This document shows positions 1 through 8,934 of a stretch of 64,000 bases of DNA, in pieces. Position 1 is the first letter of the stretch, and the number at the start of each line of letters is the position of its first letter. Made by a program: the position numbers and the translations under genes. The DNA is taken from the NCBI RefSeq assembly GCF_009711975.1, contig NZ_VIKW01000013.1, forward strand, positions 50,980-114,979, in the 5' to 3' direction. The DNA comes from Anabaena sp. UHCC 0204. Its GTDB lineage: Bacteria > Cyanobacteriota > Cyanobacteriia > Cyanobacteriales > Nostocaceae. The notes under the pieces were generated by a model. It was not told where the DNA came from and searched no databases. It saw nothing but the letters and a program-made list of their open reading frames with translations.

Positions 1-788
1 GGTGGAGAGAAGATAACTCCCATTGCTGCCGATGTAGAATCAGCCTGTGGTGATTCGTGAGGAACTAAAGACAGCGATTCCACAACGATTTTTTTGGGAG
101 ATTTGTCCGCAGTCCCATTTTGATGACTTTCAGCCAGTTGTAAAACTGTAGGTGCGCCACCTGTTACTACCTTCAGAGAGTTTGTGTCTCTATTTTTTTC
201 TAATTCACCTCGCAGACGATTAACAAACTCTGCTAATATCGCTTCCCCTTGTTGTTGTTGGCTATACATCCGCGACAACTGCTGAGAAAGATCACCTTGA
301 TAGTTTTTGAGTTCTTGTAATAGTGAACTAAACGCAACCGTGACAGTATCATCCAGGGTGTCTATCATGTTATTGACATTCTGATTGATTTCACTAGCCG
401 CATTATTACTTAATTGAGCATCTTTGAGCGCAACTCGATCAGCCGGTTCATGCTCTACTGCTTGGGTAGCTAAAGTTTTTAGTGAGGACTGTAATTGGGA
501 AGATATATGCTTGGCTAAAACTTCTGCTAATTGACGGATTAACACTTGCTGTTCCGTGATTTGCCGTGATTGCTGTAACTGTTCCTTTTCCTCAATTAAC
601 TTTTGAATGTCGTTAGATAATCGGTTTTTTTCAGTTTCGAGCCGTTTGACATCTTCCTGCAACGACCTCAACAGATTTTGTTGAAGATTTTCTAAATCCT
701 CAACAACGTCCCATAGGGCATTTTCAGCGGCTCTGGATAGCTCACCTCTAATACGTGGGTTTTCTGGTCGTTTCTCAAATCGCCCCAT
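1..788 (-). CDS. Coiled-coil N-terminal part of a larger protein (partial)
   Basis: The reading frame opens with ATG at 788 (MGRFEKRPENPRIRGELS) and runs off the left edge without a stop, giving about 262 residues. Residues 20 to 80 are rich in Glu, Lys, Leu and Gln in a heptad-like pattern (EDLENLQQNLLRSL, then IEEKEQLQQ), so a coiled coil is expected. The rest is polar and low in aromatics, with no signal peptide or membrane segment. I do not recognise a catalytic motif. Some cyanobacterial membrane transporters may carry a soluble N-terminal extension of this style, but the deciding C-terminal half lies outside the window, so that is only a guess. Confidence 0.6.
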   Translation of the reverse strand, partial: MGRFEKRPENPRIRGELSRAAENALWDVVEDLENLQQNLLRSLQEDVKRLETEKNRLSNDIQKLIEEKEQLQQSRQITEQQVLIRQLAEVLAKHISSQLQSSLKTLATQAVEHEPADRVALKDAQLSNNAASEINQNVNNMIDTLDDTVTVAFSSLLQELKNYQGDLSQQLSRMYSQQQQGEAILAEFVNRLRGELEKNRDTNSLKVVTGGAPTVLQLAESHQNGTADKSPKKIVVESLSLVPHESPQADSTSAAMGVIFSP

Positions 789-1180
789 CAGTTTCTAGCC
801 TCTAACACCTTGATGATCAAGTAGCTGCTCCGGATACCGGATTGTCTACGGTATGCTGCGCGAACAACACTTATACTAAGTTTCCTTGAGAAAAGACAGG
901 AAACTGCACAATTTCACCGAACTTATAAATTTAATTAACCTATACAAAACTATTACCTATTTTTTCGTTAGGGAATAATCATTGTGACAGCTTTATAGAT
1001 GACTACCTAACTACAAGCACCAAATCAGTGTGGAATGTATCTTACTTATATAGTTGCCATGATGATGAGAGACTATCAATTATGTCTCTTTCTATAGATC
1101 ATTGTAATTAATGGGCAGAATTTATGCAAAAATCCTCTCTGGCTAGAGAAGATATAACAAAATTCAAGCATTTAATTCAT
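789..1180. other. Intergenic region, AT-rich
   Basis: About 390 bases between the start of the coiled-coil gene and the 3' end of the phosphate permease, both on the minus strand. It should hold the promoter of the coiled-coil gene. I see no long open frame, tRNA-like fold or convincing terminator. Confidence 0.5.
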
Positions 1181-2437
1181 TTATTGCCAAACAATTGCCA
1201 TGATGCTAAAAATGGCAGCACTGAGAGCGGCACTGATGGGGACTGTAATTAACCAGGCGGCTGCGATATTTTGGATAGTGGAAAATTGGATTGATCGCAT
1301 ATTTTGTACCAGTCCAATACCCACAACTCCACCGACAAGGGCGTGAGAGGTGGAAACAGGTAAACCTAAACGGGAAGCTAGTAAAATTGTGCTGGCGGTG
1401 GCCAGTTCGGCACAAAATCCACTACTAGGTTCTAAGGAAATAATATTTTCGCCAATGGTAGCGATGACCTTTTTACCCCAAACTGCCAAACCTGCCACAA
1501 TTCCCATCGCACCCAGAACTAGAATCCACAAGGGAATGGTGAGTTGATCACTGGGGACTTTACCTTGTTGATTGATGTAGGAAATGACTGCTAGGGGGGC
1601 GATCGCATTACCAACATCATTAGAACCATGGGCAAAGGCCACGAATCCTGCACTCAGAACTTGAAATTTAGCAAATAAACCTTGAATTTGATTTTCAATT
1701 TGACTATTTGCTAATTGTCGCCAACTAATCAAGGTGAGGCTGATGGCGGCTATACCCCCTATGAATAGGGTAATGTCATGGGAGGGAATCGGAAAATTCC
1801 TCTGTTCTAGTAAAAACTGGCTCAGAGGTTGAGTGAATTTTGGGAGAACGATAATTCCAAATACACTTAATAGTAATGTACTTAACCAAGGAATCCATTC
1901 CTGTAACTGTGATAGAGGATCAGGTTGGTTAAAAATCCAGCGTTGAATCAAACTATAAAAACCAGCAGCAATCGCCCCACTAATTAATGGTGTTAAAATC
2001 CAACCGATGGTAATTAAACCAATGGATGACCAATCTATTGCTTCTATTCCTAAAGCTACCCAACTAAAGCCCGCGATCGCTCCCACAATGGCATGAGACG
2101 ATGATATGGGTAAACCTCTGGATGTGGCAATTTGTAGCCATATTCCACCCGTCAGCAATACCGTAATCATCCCCATCACTAAAGTTTGTGGTGCATTCGC
2201 AAATAAAGCTGGGTTAGCGATTTTTGTGCCAATGGTAGATGTCACCTCTTGCCCAAACAAAACAGCACCCAGAAACTCTAATACCCCAGCCATAATGATT
2301 GCCTGCTTGAGGGTAATCGCCTTAGAACCGACTGAAGTTCCCATGGCATTAGCAACATCATTTGCACCCAAATTCCAGGCTAGATAGAAGGCTAAGAAGG
2401 CTACTATCGCAGTTTGTATTTCCATCAAATAAACCAT
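1181..2437 (-). CDS. Inorganic phosphate permease, PiT family
   Basis: A 418-residue integral membrane protein. The two internally repeated PiT signatures are visible: NLGANDVANAMGTSVGSKAI near the N-terminus and AHGSNDVGNAIAPLA near residue 270, followed by a second inverted-type repeat (LGLPVSTSHALVGGVVG) matching the first half (RGLPISSSHAIVGAIAG). This duplicated architecture defines low-affinity cation-coupled phosphate transporters such as PitA. About ten hydrophobic segments are evident, and the length is normal for the short bacterial form. The ATG at 2437 is kept because an AGAAG lies just upstream; an in-frame ATG at 2425 is possible. Phosphate is the usual substrate; sulfate permeases of the same family cannot be excluded. 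Confidence 0.9.
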   Translation of the reverse strand: MVYLMEIQTAIVAFLAFYLAWNLGANDVANAMGTSVGSKAITLKQAIIMAGVLEFLGAVLFGQEVTSTIGTKIANPALFANAPQTLVMGMITVLLTGGIWLQIATSRGLPISSSHAIVGAIAGFSWVALGIEAIDWSSIGLITIGWILTPLISGAIAAGFYSLIQRWIFNQPDPLSQLQEWIPWLSTLLLSVFGIIVLPKFTQPLSQFLLEQRNFPIPSHDITLFIGGIAAISLTLISWRQLANSQIENQIQGLFAKFQVLSAGFVAFAHGSNDVGNAIAPLAVISYINQQGKVPSDQLTIPLWILVLGAMGIVAGLAVWGKKVIATIGENIISLEPSSGFCAELATASTILLASRLGLPVSTSHALVGGVVGIGLVQNMRSIQFSTIQNIAAAWLITVPISAALSAAIFSIMAIVWQ

Positions 2438-2558
2438 TTATACTTCTACCAGAGGTAAAAGTTGCTATGAATGCTTTCTATTTTCCATTTTTTTGGTTAC
2501 AAAAATTAGTGCAAGCTAGAAAGCTCGACAAAGTGGTTAACAAAACTTAATTTTATTT

Positions 2559-3620
2559 ATGTCTGACATTTTCACCAAGTTAAGCTATCAAACCTTTCAA
2601 CAAGGTAAGAATTACTTTGGTTTTGCTCACAAAACCCTAAGTACACAAATTAGAAACCTGCTCTATCCATCACTCCAGCCAGATGTCGCGCCCCTTTCCA
2701 AGGAATTGATCACACAACTCCAAGACAGATTGAATCAGTTATGGGAAACAGACTGGCAAGATGCTCAAACAGGTGTATATCCCCAAAATTTATTATTTGA
2801 TAATCCTTGGGAAGATTTCTTCCGCTACTATCCATTAGTATGGTTAGACCTACCCAATATTTGGGAACGAATTAAAAACCGTAGATATCAAGATTTTTCC
2901 CAGGAAATAGCCACAGATATCTATCCCAACTACTATTTACAGAATTTCCATTACCAAACAGATGGCTATTTGAGTGAACTGTCAGCCAATTTATATGACT
3001 TACAGGTAGAAATTCTCTTTGGTGGCTCAACTGATGCTATGCGAAGACGCATTCTCTCTCCTCTCAAATCTCAACTAGCAGCTTTTGACCATATCCCCCA
3101 AGGACAACTCCGAGTCATAGATGTTGCTTGTGGTACTGGACGAACGCTGAAGTTAATTAGAGCAGCTTTGCCTCAAGTATCTTTGTTTGGTATAGATTTA
3201 TCCCCGGCTTATTTGCAAAAAGCAAATGAACTATTATTGCAAATTCCTGGAGAATTACCGCAACTCATCCAAGGTAATGCGGAAGAATTGCCCTATCGAG
3301 ATGATTATTTTCATGCTATGACTTGTGTTTTCCTTTTTCATGAGTTACCAGCCCCAGTTCGTCAAACTGTCATGGAAGAATGTTTTCGGGTGACAAAACC
3401 AGGGGGAATTTTGATCATCTGTGATTCTATTCAGGTAAATGATGCGCCGGAAATGGAGTTAGCAGTCAACAACTTTTCCCAGACTTTTCATGAACCTTAT
3501 TACCAGCATTACAGTACAGATGATTTGGTAGAACGGTTAGAAAAGGCTGGATTTGAGCGGATAGAAACCCAAGTCCACTTTCTGAGCAAATATTTGGTTG
3601 CTCACAAGCCCAGTTACTAG
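2559..3620 (+). CDS. Class I SAM-dependent methyltransferase
   Basis: A 353-residue protein. The glycine-rich SAM motif I (VIDVACGTGRTLKLI) lies near residue 190, motif II (SLFGIDLSPAYLQKA) about 25 residues later, and a motif-IV-like segment (HAMTCVFLFHELP) follows, then EECFRVTKPGGILIICD, typical of the Methyltransf_11/25 fold. The roughly 180 residues before the fold are cyanobacteria-style (YQTFQQGKNYFGFAHKTLST) and may bind substrate. The substrate is unknown. It is divergent from the phosphate permease and not in an evident operon. It is unrelated in sequence to the split methyltransferase at 45-52 kb. Confidence 0.8.
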   Translation: MSDIFTKLSYQTFQQGKNYFGFAHKTLSTQIRNLLYPSLQPDVAPLSKELITQLQDRLNQLWETDWQDAQTGVYPQNLLFDNPWEDFFRYYPLVWLDLPNIWERIKNRRYQDFSQEIATDIYPNYYLQNFHYQTDGYLSELSANLYDLQVEILFGGSTDAMRRRILSPLKSQLAAFDHIPQGQLRVIDVACGTGRTLKLIRAALPQVSLFGIDLSPAYLQKANELLLQIPGELPQLIQGNAEELPYRDDYFHAMTCVFLFHELPAPVRQTVMEECFRVTKPGGILIICDSIQVNDAPEMELAVNNFSQTFHEPYYQHYSTDDLVERLEKAGFERIETQVHFLSKYLVAHKPSY

Positions 3621-3749
3621 AAATTCACAATTCAAAATGAAGGTTAATAACTTCAAACAAAAGTTCTCTTTTCCCTTAATTCCGGTGATTATTCCTACTG
3701 ATTCATGCCTAATGTATACGAGAAGCGATTACTAAAGGCGGTTTTTAGT

Positions 3750-3782
3750 AAGTGTATTAGTGATCTAGTCACCAATACACTT
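3750..3782. other. Strong stem-loop (terminator or small-RNA candidate)
   Basis: The arms AAGTGTATTAGTGA and TCACCAATACACTT pair over 14 positions with one mismatch around a TCTAG loop. No T-run follows on the plus strand, so it is not a simple intrinsic terminator in that direction. It sits 130 bases past the methyltransferase stop and about 340 bases past the end of the patX-like gene on the opposite strand. Confidence 0.5.
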
Positions 3783-3840
3783 ACAGTTTGAATAATTACC
3801 GGATGTTTTGATGAAATACTGAACAATTTTCGAGAGATGA

Positions 3841-4019
3841 AGTGCTGTAACTGTTTATGTTTGTGGCAGAGAAATTGAAATACTGATAGCTTGCGTGGTG
3901 ACGCAATAGCCATAGGACTGAGCAGAGATATAGTGCTGTAACTATCTATATCTAGTGTCAGCGAAAGAAAACTTTTGAACGATGAATCAAACAAGTGTAG
4001 TGCTGTAACTGTCTATGTC
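3841..4019. repeat. Three spaced 20-21-bp direct repeats
   Basis: Copies of AGTGCTGTAACTGTCTATGT (20 or 21 bases, up to three mismatches) start at 3841, 3932 and 3999, spaced 91 and 67 bases apart. The intervening sequences are not alike apart from a small hairpin (TTGCGTGGTGACGCAA) between the first two. The unequal spacing and copy number do not fit CRISPR. They lie directly downstream of the patX-like gene. Possible roles are tandem small RNA units or protein-binding iterons; the sequence alone does not decide. Confidence 0.55.
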
Positions 4020-4118
4020 GTCTCAATTCAAGAAGTGGTATCTAGGATCTGAAATATCCAATAATCCGGTAATATCATTTTTGGCTTGGTAGGAATGATC
4101 CTCCAAAGTTTAAATAAC

Positions 4119-4346
4119 TTAAACCGCATTACCAAGATATCCATCCAAACCTCTACGACCACTACCTCGATGAGGATTGGGCTTTTCTGGTTGATTAGGG
4201 CTAGGTTTCGGGTTATCAGCGAGTAGTTGCTGGGAATCAGACTTAGCCATCAACAGCAGGGAAAAACGAGTCTGTACTGCTTCGCAGTTAAAAGCTAAGG
4301 AGCCAAATACCAGACTCGATACTAAAAGTGAAATGGCAGCACGCAT
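4119..4346 (-). CDS. patX: PatX-like heterocyst patterning peptide precursor
   Basis: A 75-residue precursor. Residues 1-24 look like a Sec signal peptide (MRAAISLLVSSLVFGSLAF then CEAVQ). A proline-rich linker (NPKPSPNQPEKPNP) follows, then HRGSGRR at residues 59-65, ten residues before the end. RGSGR is the pentapeptide of PatS and HetN that inhibits the differentiation regulator HetR. The architecture of signal peptide, short linker and His-preceded RG(S/T)GR near the C-terminus is that described for PatX in filamentous cyanobacteria. The gene follows the FAD oxidoreductase on the same strand but has its own TCCGGA element upstream, typical of HetR-dependent (DIF+) promoters. The mature signal would be released by processing and act from cell to cell. 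No experimental support is available here. Confidence 0.82.
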   Translation of the reverse strand: MRAAISLLVSSLVFGSLAFNCEAVQTRFSLLLMAKSDSQQLLADNPKPSPNQPEKPNPHRGSGRRGLDGYLGNAV

Positions 4347-4403
4347 AGTAGATGTCTATTTTAGAACTCTCTACTTCACTAATACTTAACTTTGATATGT
4401 CTG

Positions 4404-4409
4404 TCCGGA
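4404..4409 (-). promoter_or_regulatory. TCCGGA, DIF+-type -35 element of the patX-like gene
   Basis: TCCGGA lies 58 bases upstream of the patX-like ATG. An AT-rich segment including TAAGTAT follows about 15 bases downstream on the minus strand and may serve as the -10 region, although it is not a perfect TANNNT. In Anabaena, TCCGGA marks promoters induced early in differentiating cells in a HetR-dependent way. Its position and the nature of the downstream gene support the call. The hexamer is short and palindromic, so chance occurrence is possible. Confidence 0.6.
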
Positions 4410-4447
4410 AAATTTGCGAAAAAGTATTGTATTTTACTGAATAAAAG

Positions 4448-6196
4448 TTAATTTGATACTTCTTCAAGATGCTCAACAAGTAACCAATTTCCAGACAGAT
4501 TTGGCCGCCCCCAAATTTTGAGCATTGTTTCTGGGGGAAAAGCTTGTAGTGCTTCATCTATATGCGATCGCAACGTTACAAGCTGCCAATTTGTCTTAGT
4601 TAAATTGGTGTTTTCTATAATATTAAATTGGTAGTTTTGCTGATCCAGCCGTTGAAATTTGCCAATAAAGTAGTTAAGGTTTAATTTATTATCTTCCTCA
4701 ACCAAAATACCAGGACAATAACCACTAGTTGGATAAGCTTCTGGGTGGTCTAAATAATAAGTTTGCCAGTGCAACCAATCGGGATGATTAGTTAATAAGT
4801 TAAACAGAGGAACAATTGCCGTGGGTGCATAGTCATCTGTTAGTAATGCAGCCTGCAAAGTCTTTACAGGCAAATCCCTGGGCTGACATTCTAACACAAC
4901 ACAAAGAGAAGCTGCCATACCTGCGGCTTGACCAATTCCCATGACTACAGGTTGAAGTCTGGTAGCCCCATTCGCAATGTGGGAAACGGAAATGTTTTTC
5001 TCACAGACTAGCAAACCATCTGTAGTGGCAGGAATCAACGAGCGATAAGGGATAGTGAAGGGCGTTCCTGTCCATCTTCCACCCCAACGGATAGATTTTG
5101 GTTGCAGTGAAAACTCAACACCAGGATAATGGTGATCATTGGCATAGTTTCCGACAGCTACTGCATCATGAAATGGTGATGCTGTGTTACTGTTTGCTGA
5201 AAGCAAGATATCCTGTTCAAAAACAGTTTTCAAACCTACTAGGCGGCGACTTTCCCGATAATAGGGATGGAGGGCAAAAGCGGTATTAGCATGAGGAAAA
5301 AGGTTTTCTGCTAATCCATAACGCCTACCAAACTGAGTTTGAATGTAATGGGCAAAGTTCTGACTGTGCCAACAACATTCTTGCACAAATTCGCGCTTTT
5401 TCACCCCTGATTCTACCAACCGATTGGCATTTTGGCAGTAATCGTTGCCCGCTATAGGCCAGTTAATCATAAATCTATCTGCTGGCAAGCGCCCATAGTT
5501 CAAAAATTTTTCTGTCCCATAGTTATCCCAAGCTCCTGTAAACTGGGATGGATTGTAGTTGGGGGCTGGGGGAATGGCTGCGGCGATATTTTCCCCATAA
5601 TCTTGCATTACTACTACCCATGTTGGTGCTTGCACTGGATATGTTTGGGTAAGGGCATTAAACTGTGCTGGGGCGCTGGGTTCTCCCCATTCTGACTGTA
5701 ATTCCCAGCCCCAACGATAAGGTACTTCCCCTAAAGCTAATAAGTCTCCTAATTCTGTGCCATCAAGAATTATTTTGGCGTTAACTGTGAAATCTGCAAA
5801 GCGTACACCTGTGATACAGTCTTGTGTTCGTAAAACCTCTAAAGGTACTTTTCCCGAAATCCATTGGAGATTAGGCAATTCTCTCACCCAATCAGCAAAT
5901 ATTTCTGCGCCTATACGCGGATCATAACTGAAAAAGCTCACCCAACTATGATCTAATCCTCCTGGTTGTCTACGTTGCAATTCCTGTAAAAAAGCACCCC
6001 ATAACCCGGTTTGAAAAGCTTGTAATTCGTTTCCGTCTGGTACTGATACGCCGGCAGAGGTTAACATTCCTCCTAGCCAGGTAAATTCACTCACAAGGAC
6101 GGTTTTTACCCCCCTTCGCGCTGCTTGGATAGCCGCAGCAGTTCCGCCAGTGCCTCCACCGACAACTAAGACATCGGTTGTGTAGATTTGATTCAT
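4448..6196 (-). CDS. FAD-dependent oxidoreductase
   Basis: A 582-residue protein starting with the dinucleotide-binding fold TTDVLVVGGGTGGTAAAIQA (GGGTGG with the following helix), then ARRGVKTVLVSE, which ends the first beta-alpha-beta unit. A second FAD contact region is likely around ANGATRLQPVVMGIGQAAG (GIGQAAG), the C-terminal FAD-binding signature of the FAD_oxidored family. There is no signal peptide or membrane helix. Substrate unknown; relatives are annotated only as FAD-dependent oxidoreductases. It lies upstream of the patX-like gene on the same strand with a gap of about 100 bases. Read-through is possible but a separate patX promoter is visible. Confidence 0.8.
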   Translation of the reverse strand: MNQIYTTDVLVVGGGTGGTAAAIQAARRGVKTVLVSEFTWLGGMLTSAGVSVPDGNELQAFQTGLWGAFLQELQRRQPGGLDHSWVSFFSYDPRIGAEIFADWVRELPNLQWISGKVPLEVLRTQDCITGVRFADFTVNAKIILDGTELGDLLALGEVPYRWGWELQSEWGEPSAPAQFNALTQTYPVQAPTWVVVMQDYGENIAAAIPPAPNYNPSQFTGAWDNYGTEKFLNYGRLPADRFMINWPIAGNDYCQNANRLVESGVKKREFVQECCWHSQNFAHYIQTQFGRRYGLAENLFPHANTAFALHPYYRESRRLVGLKTVFEQDILLSANSNTASPFHDAVAVGNYANDHHYPGVEFSLQPKSIRWGGRWTGTPFTIPYRSLIPATTDGLLVCEKNISVSHIANGATRLQPVVMGIGQAAGMAASLCVVLECQPRDLPVKTLQAALLTDDYAPTAIVPLFNLLTNHPDWLHWQTYYLDHPEAYPTSGYCPGILVEEDNKLNLNYFIGKFQRLDQQNYQFNIIENTNLTKTNWQLVTLRSHIDEALQAFPPETMLKIWGRPNLSGNWLLVEHLEEVSN

Positions 6197-6239
6197 CGTA
6201 ATAGCAATCCTAAATGATTAATGAATACAATACTTTCTG

Positions 6240-6281
6240 TTCCCTATTCCCTATTCCCTATTCCCTATTCCCTATTCCCTT
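6240..6281. repeat. Tandem heptamer TTCCCTA repeat
   Basis: Six adjacent copies of TTCCCTA (the last ending in T) between two genes. Short tandemly repeated heptamers of this kind are common between genes in Nostocales genomes. Confidence 0.9.
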
Positions 6282-6317
6282 ACAGATAAGTTCTCAACTC
6301 AAATAGGATCACTATAT

Positions 6318-7733
6318 TTAAACTAATGCTTTTAATAATGCTTGCAATTTAAGTTGCACTTCTGCAAATTCTTTTTGAGGATCTGAACCAGCAACAATGC
6401 CTGCGCCCGCATAAAGTCTAGCATAATTACCATTAATTAAAGCTGAACGAATTCCGACAATGAATTCACAATTTCCTTCTCCGTCTACCCAACCTAACGG
6501 TGCGGCATATAAACCTCTTTCAAAATTTTCATAACGGCGAATTTCTGTACAAGCAATATCTCTGGCTGCACCTGCTACTGCTGGTGTAGGATGTAGTTTA
6601 GCCACAATTTGTAAAGGGTGAATGTTGTTAGGAACTACAGCACTGATTGGTGTCCATAAATGTTGGATGTTAGATAATTGTCGTAGTCTTGGGGCTAAAA
6701 CTTGGGGTAATAAACCTAGTTGGGATAGATTGTAAGTAATAAAATCAAGGACAAATTTATGTTCATGTTTTTCTTTAGTATTGTTTATTAAATTGTTAGC
6801 ATTTGTGGCATCTTCTTTAGGTGTTTTACCTCTGGGGGCTGAACCTGCTAAAGCATCAGTAATTAAATGTTGTTTGTGAATACTAATTAACCGTTCTGGA
6901 CTAGCGCCAATAAAGTTTTGCCCTTTACCGTTACTTGTAGAAAATATATAGCAGTTAGGATGTAGTTGCCGCAGGTTATTTAAAGATTGTAGTAAATTAA
7001 AATCATGATTGCCACTGACATCTAAGGTATCCGCTAAAACAATTTTACTCAGATAATTAGATTGGATTATTTCTAATACTGAGGCAACGGAAGCTGGGAA
7101 TTTATCAGCATTTTTAGTTATTTTTGTATATAAATTTAAAGGTAAATTATCAATATTTAGGGAACAATTATTCAAGAATTTAATAATTTCTAAATGGTGT
7201 TCTAAATCATCTAATATTTTGGTAATGTTAATAGTGGAATTGATAATTGTGTTCATTACTAATGTGCAACAATTATTTTTGAGAGTTACTTGCCAAGAAG
7301 GTAAAAAAACTGTGGCACAGGGAAATGGATAATTGACTTTTTTGTGTTGATCGAAAAAGCTGAAAGTACAAAAGAATCGCGGAGATGAAAAAATTTGATC
7401 TTGGTGAGAAATAGTAATAATGTTATTGAGACAATTTTTGATAAACTCTTCTGATTTTATAAATCTGTCTTGACCAAAAATTTCTAATTTATCTAATGTT
7501 CCCATTGCTGCTATTGCTTCACCATTACTTCTATTTTCAAAATAAAAGTTTAGGGAATTTTCCTGATTGAATTTATCTAAAATCAACAAAGGATCAATTA
7601 AGCCAATTTCCAAGGGGATACTGACAATTTGACTGCTATTGTTGCGGCGGCAATTTTCCTGAACCTCTAACAGTAATTGATTGAGGTATTTATAGTCTAC
7701 AAAGGTGTGGCTGCGACATGGTGAAATTGTCAT
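6318..7733 (-). CDS. menF: Isochorismate synthase
   Basis: A 471-residue chorismate-binding enzyme that converts chorismate to isochorismate, the first step toward the naphthoquinone ring of phylloquinone. The C-terminal half shows the family signatures: IVLADTLDVSG near residue 240, FIGASPERL, the segment DALAGSAPRGKTPKED, then HPTPAVAG near residue 380, FERGLYAAPLGWVDGEGNCEF and the terminal LYAGAGIVAGSDPQKEF. The N-terminal half is weakly conserved, as usual. It is divergent from menA-menC-menE, so the locus gathers four phylloquinone genes. Anthranilate or salicylate synthase roles are less likely given that context. Confidence 0.92.
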   Translation of the reverse strand: MTISPCRSHTFVDYKYLNQLLLEVQENCRRNNSSQIVSIPLEIGLIDPLLILDKFNQENSLNFYFENRSNGEAIAAMGTLDKLEIFGQDRFIKSEEFIKNCLNNIITISHQDQIFSSPRFFCTFSFFDQHKKVNYPFPCATVFLPSWQVTLKNNCCTLVMNTIINSTINITKILDDLEHHLEIIKFLNNCSLNIDNLPLNLYTKITKNADKFPASVASVLEIIQSNYLSKIVLADTLDVSGNHDFNLLQSLNNLRQLHPNCYIFSTSNGKGQNFIGASPERLISIHKQHLITDALAGSAPRGKTPKEDATNANNLINNTKEKHEHKFVLDFITYNLSQLGLLPQVLAPRLRQLSNIQHLWTPISAVVPNNIHPLQIVAKLHPTPAVAGAARDIACTEIRRYENFERGLYAAPLGWVDGEGNCEFIVGIRSALINGNYARLYAGAGIVAGSDPQKEFAEVQLKLQALLKALV

Positions 7734-8034
7734 GGATGTATAAGTTAATTTTTCTTAAGTTATCTTCCTAAAATGTAATAAGTCATGGTGATATTTCTAT
7801 AGGTAACATAATTTAGTCACCATTCACCAGCATAAACTTGTCTTAATTCTGGGTTTCTCCGGGGATAGAGAAGCTTTATCCTGTTTTGGCCATCCCTTGA
7901 GGTGTTATTATCAGGAGACAAACTGGAGAAGACGAAATGGGAATTTTTTTGTAATTTACCATCATTAAGTGTCACGGAAAATTATAAAATTTAACTGATA
8001 ACTAAAGTTCTGCTAATTTAACTCATCAAAACTG
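7734..8034. promoter_or_regulatory. Divergent promoter region menF / menA
   Basis: About 300 bases between the starts of two divergent gene sets of one pathway. It must hold promoters for both directions. AT-rich stretches are present, but I could not pick a transcription start or operator with confidence. Confidence 0.4.
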
Positions 8035-8934
8035 ATGACACAAACTCAGATTTCACCACCCACAACTAAATTATGGATAGCGGCTATTAAACCGCCAATG
8101 TACAGTGTTGCTATTATGCCTATATGGGTAGGTTCTGCGGTAGCATTTACAGAAACAAAGATTTTTAATACAACAATATTTTCAGTTTTTATTGCTGCGG
8201 CGATTTTAATTTTAGCTTGGGAAAATATTAGCAATGATGTGTTTGATGCTGCAACAGGAATTGATAAAAATAAACATCATTCATTGGTAAATTTAACTGG
8301 TAATAAAAAGTTAATGTTTTGGATAGGAAACCTGTGTTTAGGTTTAGGTTTGTTGGGAATAATGGCGATCGCCTTTTTGCAAAAAGATCCTACAGTGATC
8401 GGTATAATTTTACTATGCTGCGGTTTGGGCTATATGTACCAAGGTCCTCCCTTCCGTTTAGGATATCAGGGTTTAGGGGAAATTCTCTGCTTTTTTGCCT
8501 TTGGCCCCTTGGGTATGGGTGCAGCCTATTATAGCCAAACTCAAACTTGGTCTATCACTAATTTAGCAGCTTCGGTAATTTTGGGCATTGTTACCAGTTT
8601 AGTGCTATTCTGCTCCCATTTTCATCAAGTTGAAGATGACATAGCCGCCGGAAAGCGATCGCCTATTGTGCGTTTAGGAACAAGTACAGGGGCAAAAGTT
8701 TTAGTTGGGTTTACTATCAGTATTTATCCCCTAACTTTGCTATTTGTAGTTTTGAATATTTTCCCAATGTGGACATTACTCAGTTTCCTAAGTTTACCTT
8801 TTGCCTTTAAATTATGTCGTCATGTCTTAGAAAATCACAACCTACCAGACAAAGTAAGTAATTCTAAATTCATCGCTATCAATGTTCATTTTCTCAGTTG
8901 CTTATTTTTAGGCTTAGGATTTATCTTGGGTTAA
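8035..8934 (+). CDS. menA: DHNA phytyltransferase
   Basis: A 299-residue UbiA-family prenyltransferase with eight to nine membrane segments. The first Asp-rich motif is NISNDVFDAATGID (N-D-x-x-D) near residue 65 and the second is HQVEDDIAAGKRSP near residue 200. These bind the Mg-diphosphate of the prenyl donor. In cyanobacteria the enzyme attaches the phytyl chain to 1,4-dihydroxy-2-naphthoate during phylloquinone synthesis for photosystem I. The next gene (menC) starts 37 bases before the menA stop in another frame, so the two are translationally linked. Confidence 0.92.
   Translation: MTQTQISPPTTKLWIAAIKPPMYSVAIMPIWVGSAVAFTETKIFNTTIFSVFIAAAILILAWENISNDVFDAATGIDKNKHHSLVNLTGNKKLMFWIGNLCLGLGLLGIMAIAFLQKDPTVIGIILLCCGLGYMYQGPPFRLGYQGLGEILCFFAFGPLGMGAAYYSQTQTWSITNLAASVILGIVTSLVLFCSHFHQVEDDIAAGKRSPIVRLGTSTGAKVLVGFTISIYPLTLLFVVLNIFPMWTLLSFLSLPFAFKLCRHVLENHNLPDKVSNSKFIAINVHFLSCLFLGLGFILG

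Noticed and set aside
3695-3994. A 99-codon minus-strand frame over the repeat region
   Set aside because: It spans the hairpin and two of the three repeats, has no ribosome site or recognisable domain, and its composition looks like chance translation.
3841-4019. Possible CRISPR array from three short repeats
   Set aside because: Only three copies, unequal spacing of 91 and 67 bases, several mismatches, and no cas genes in the window.
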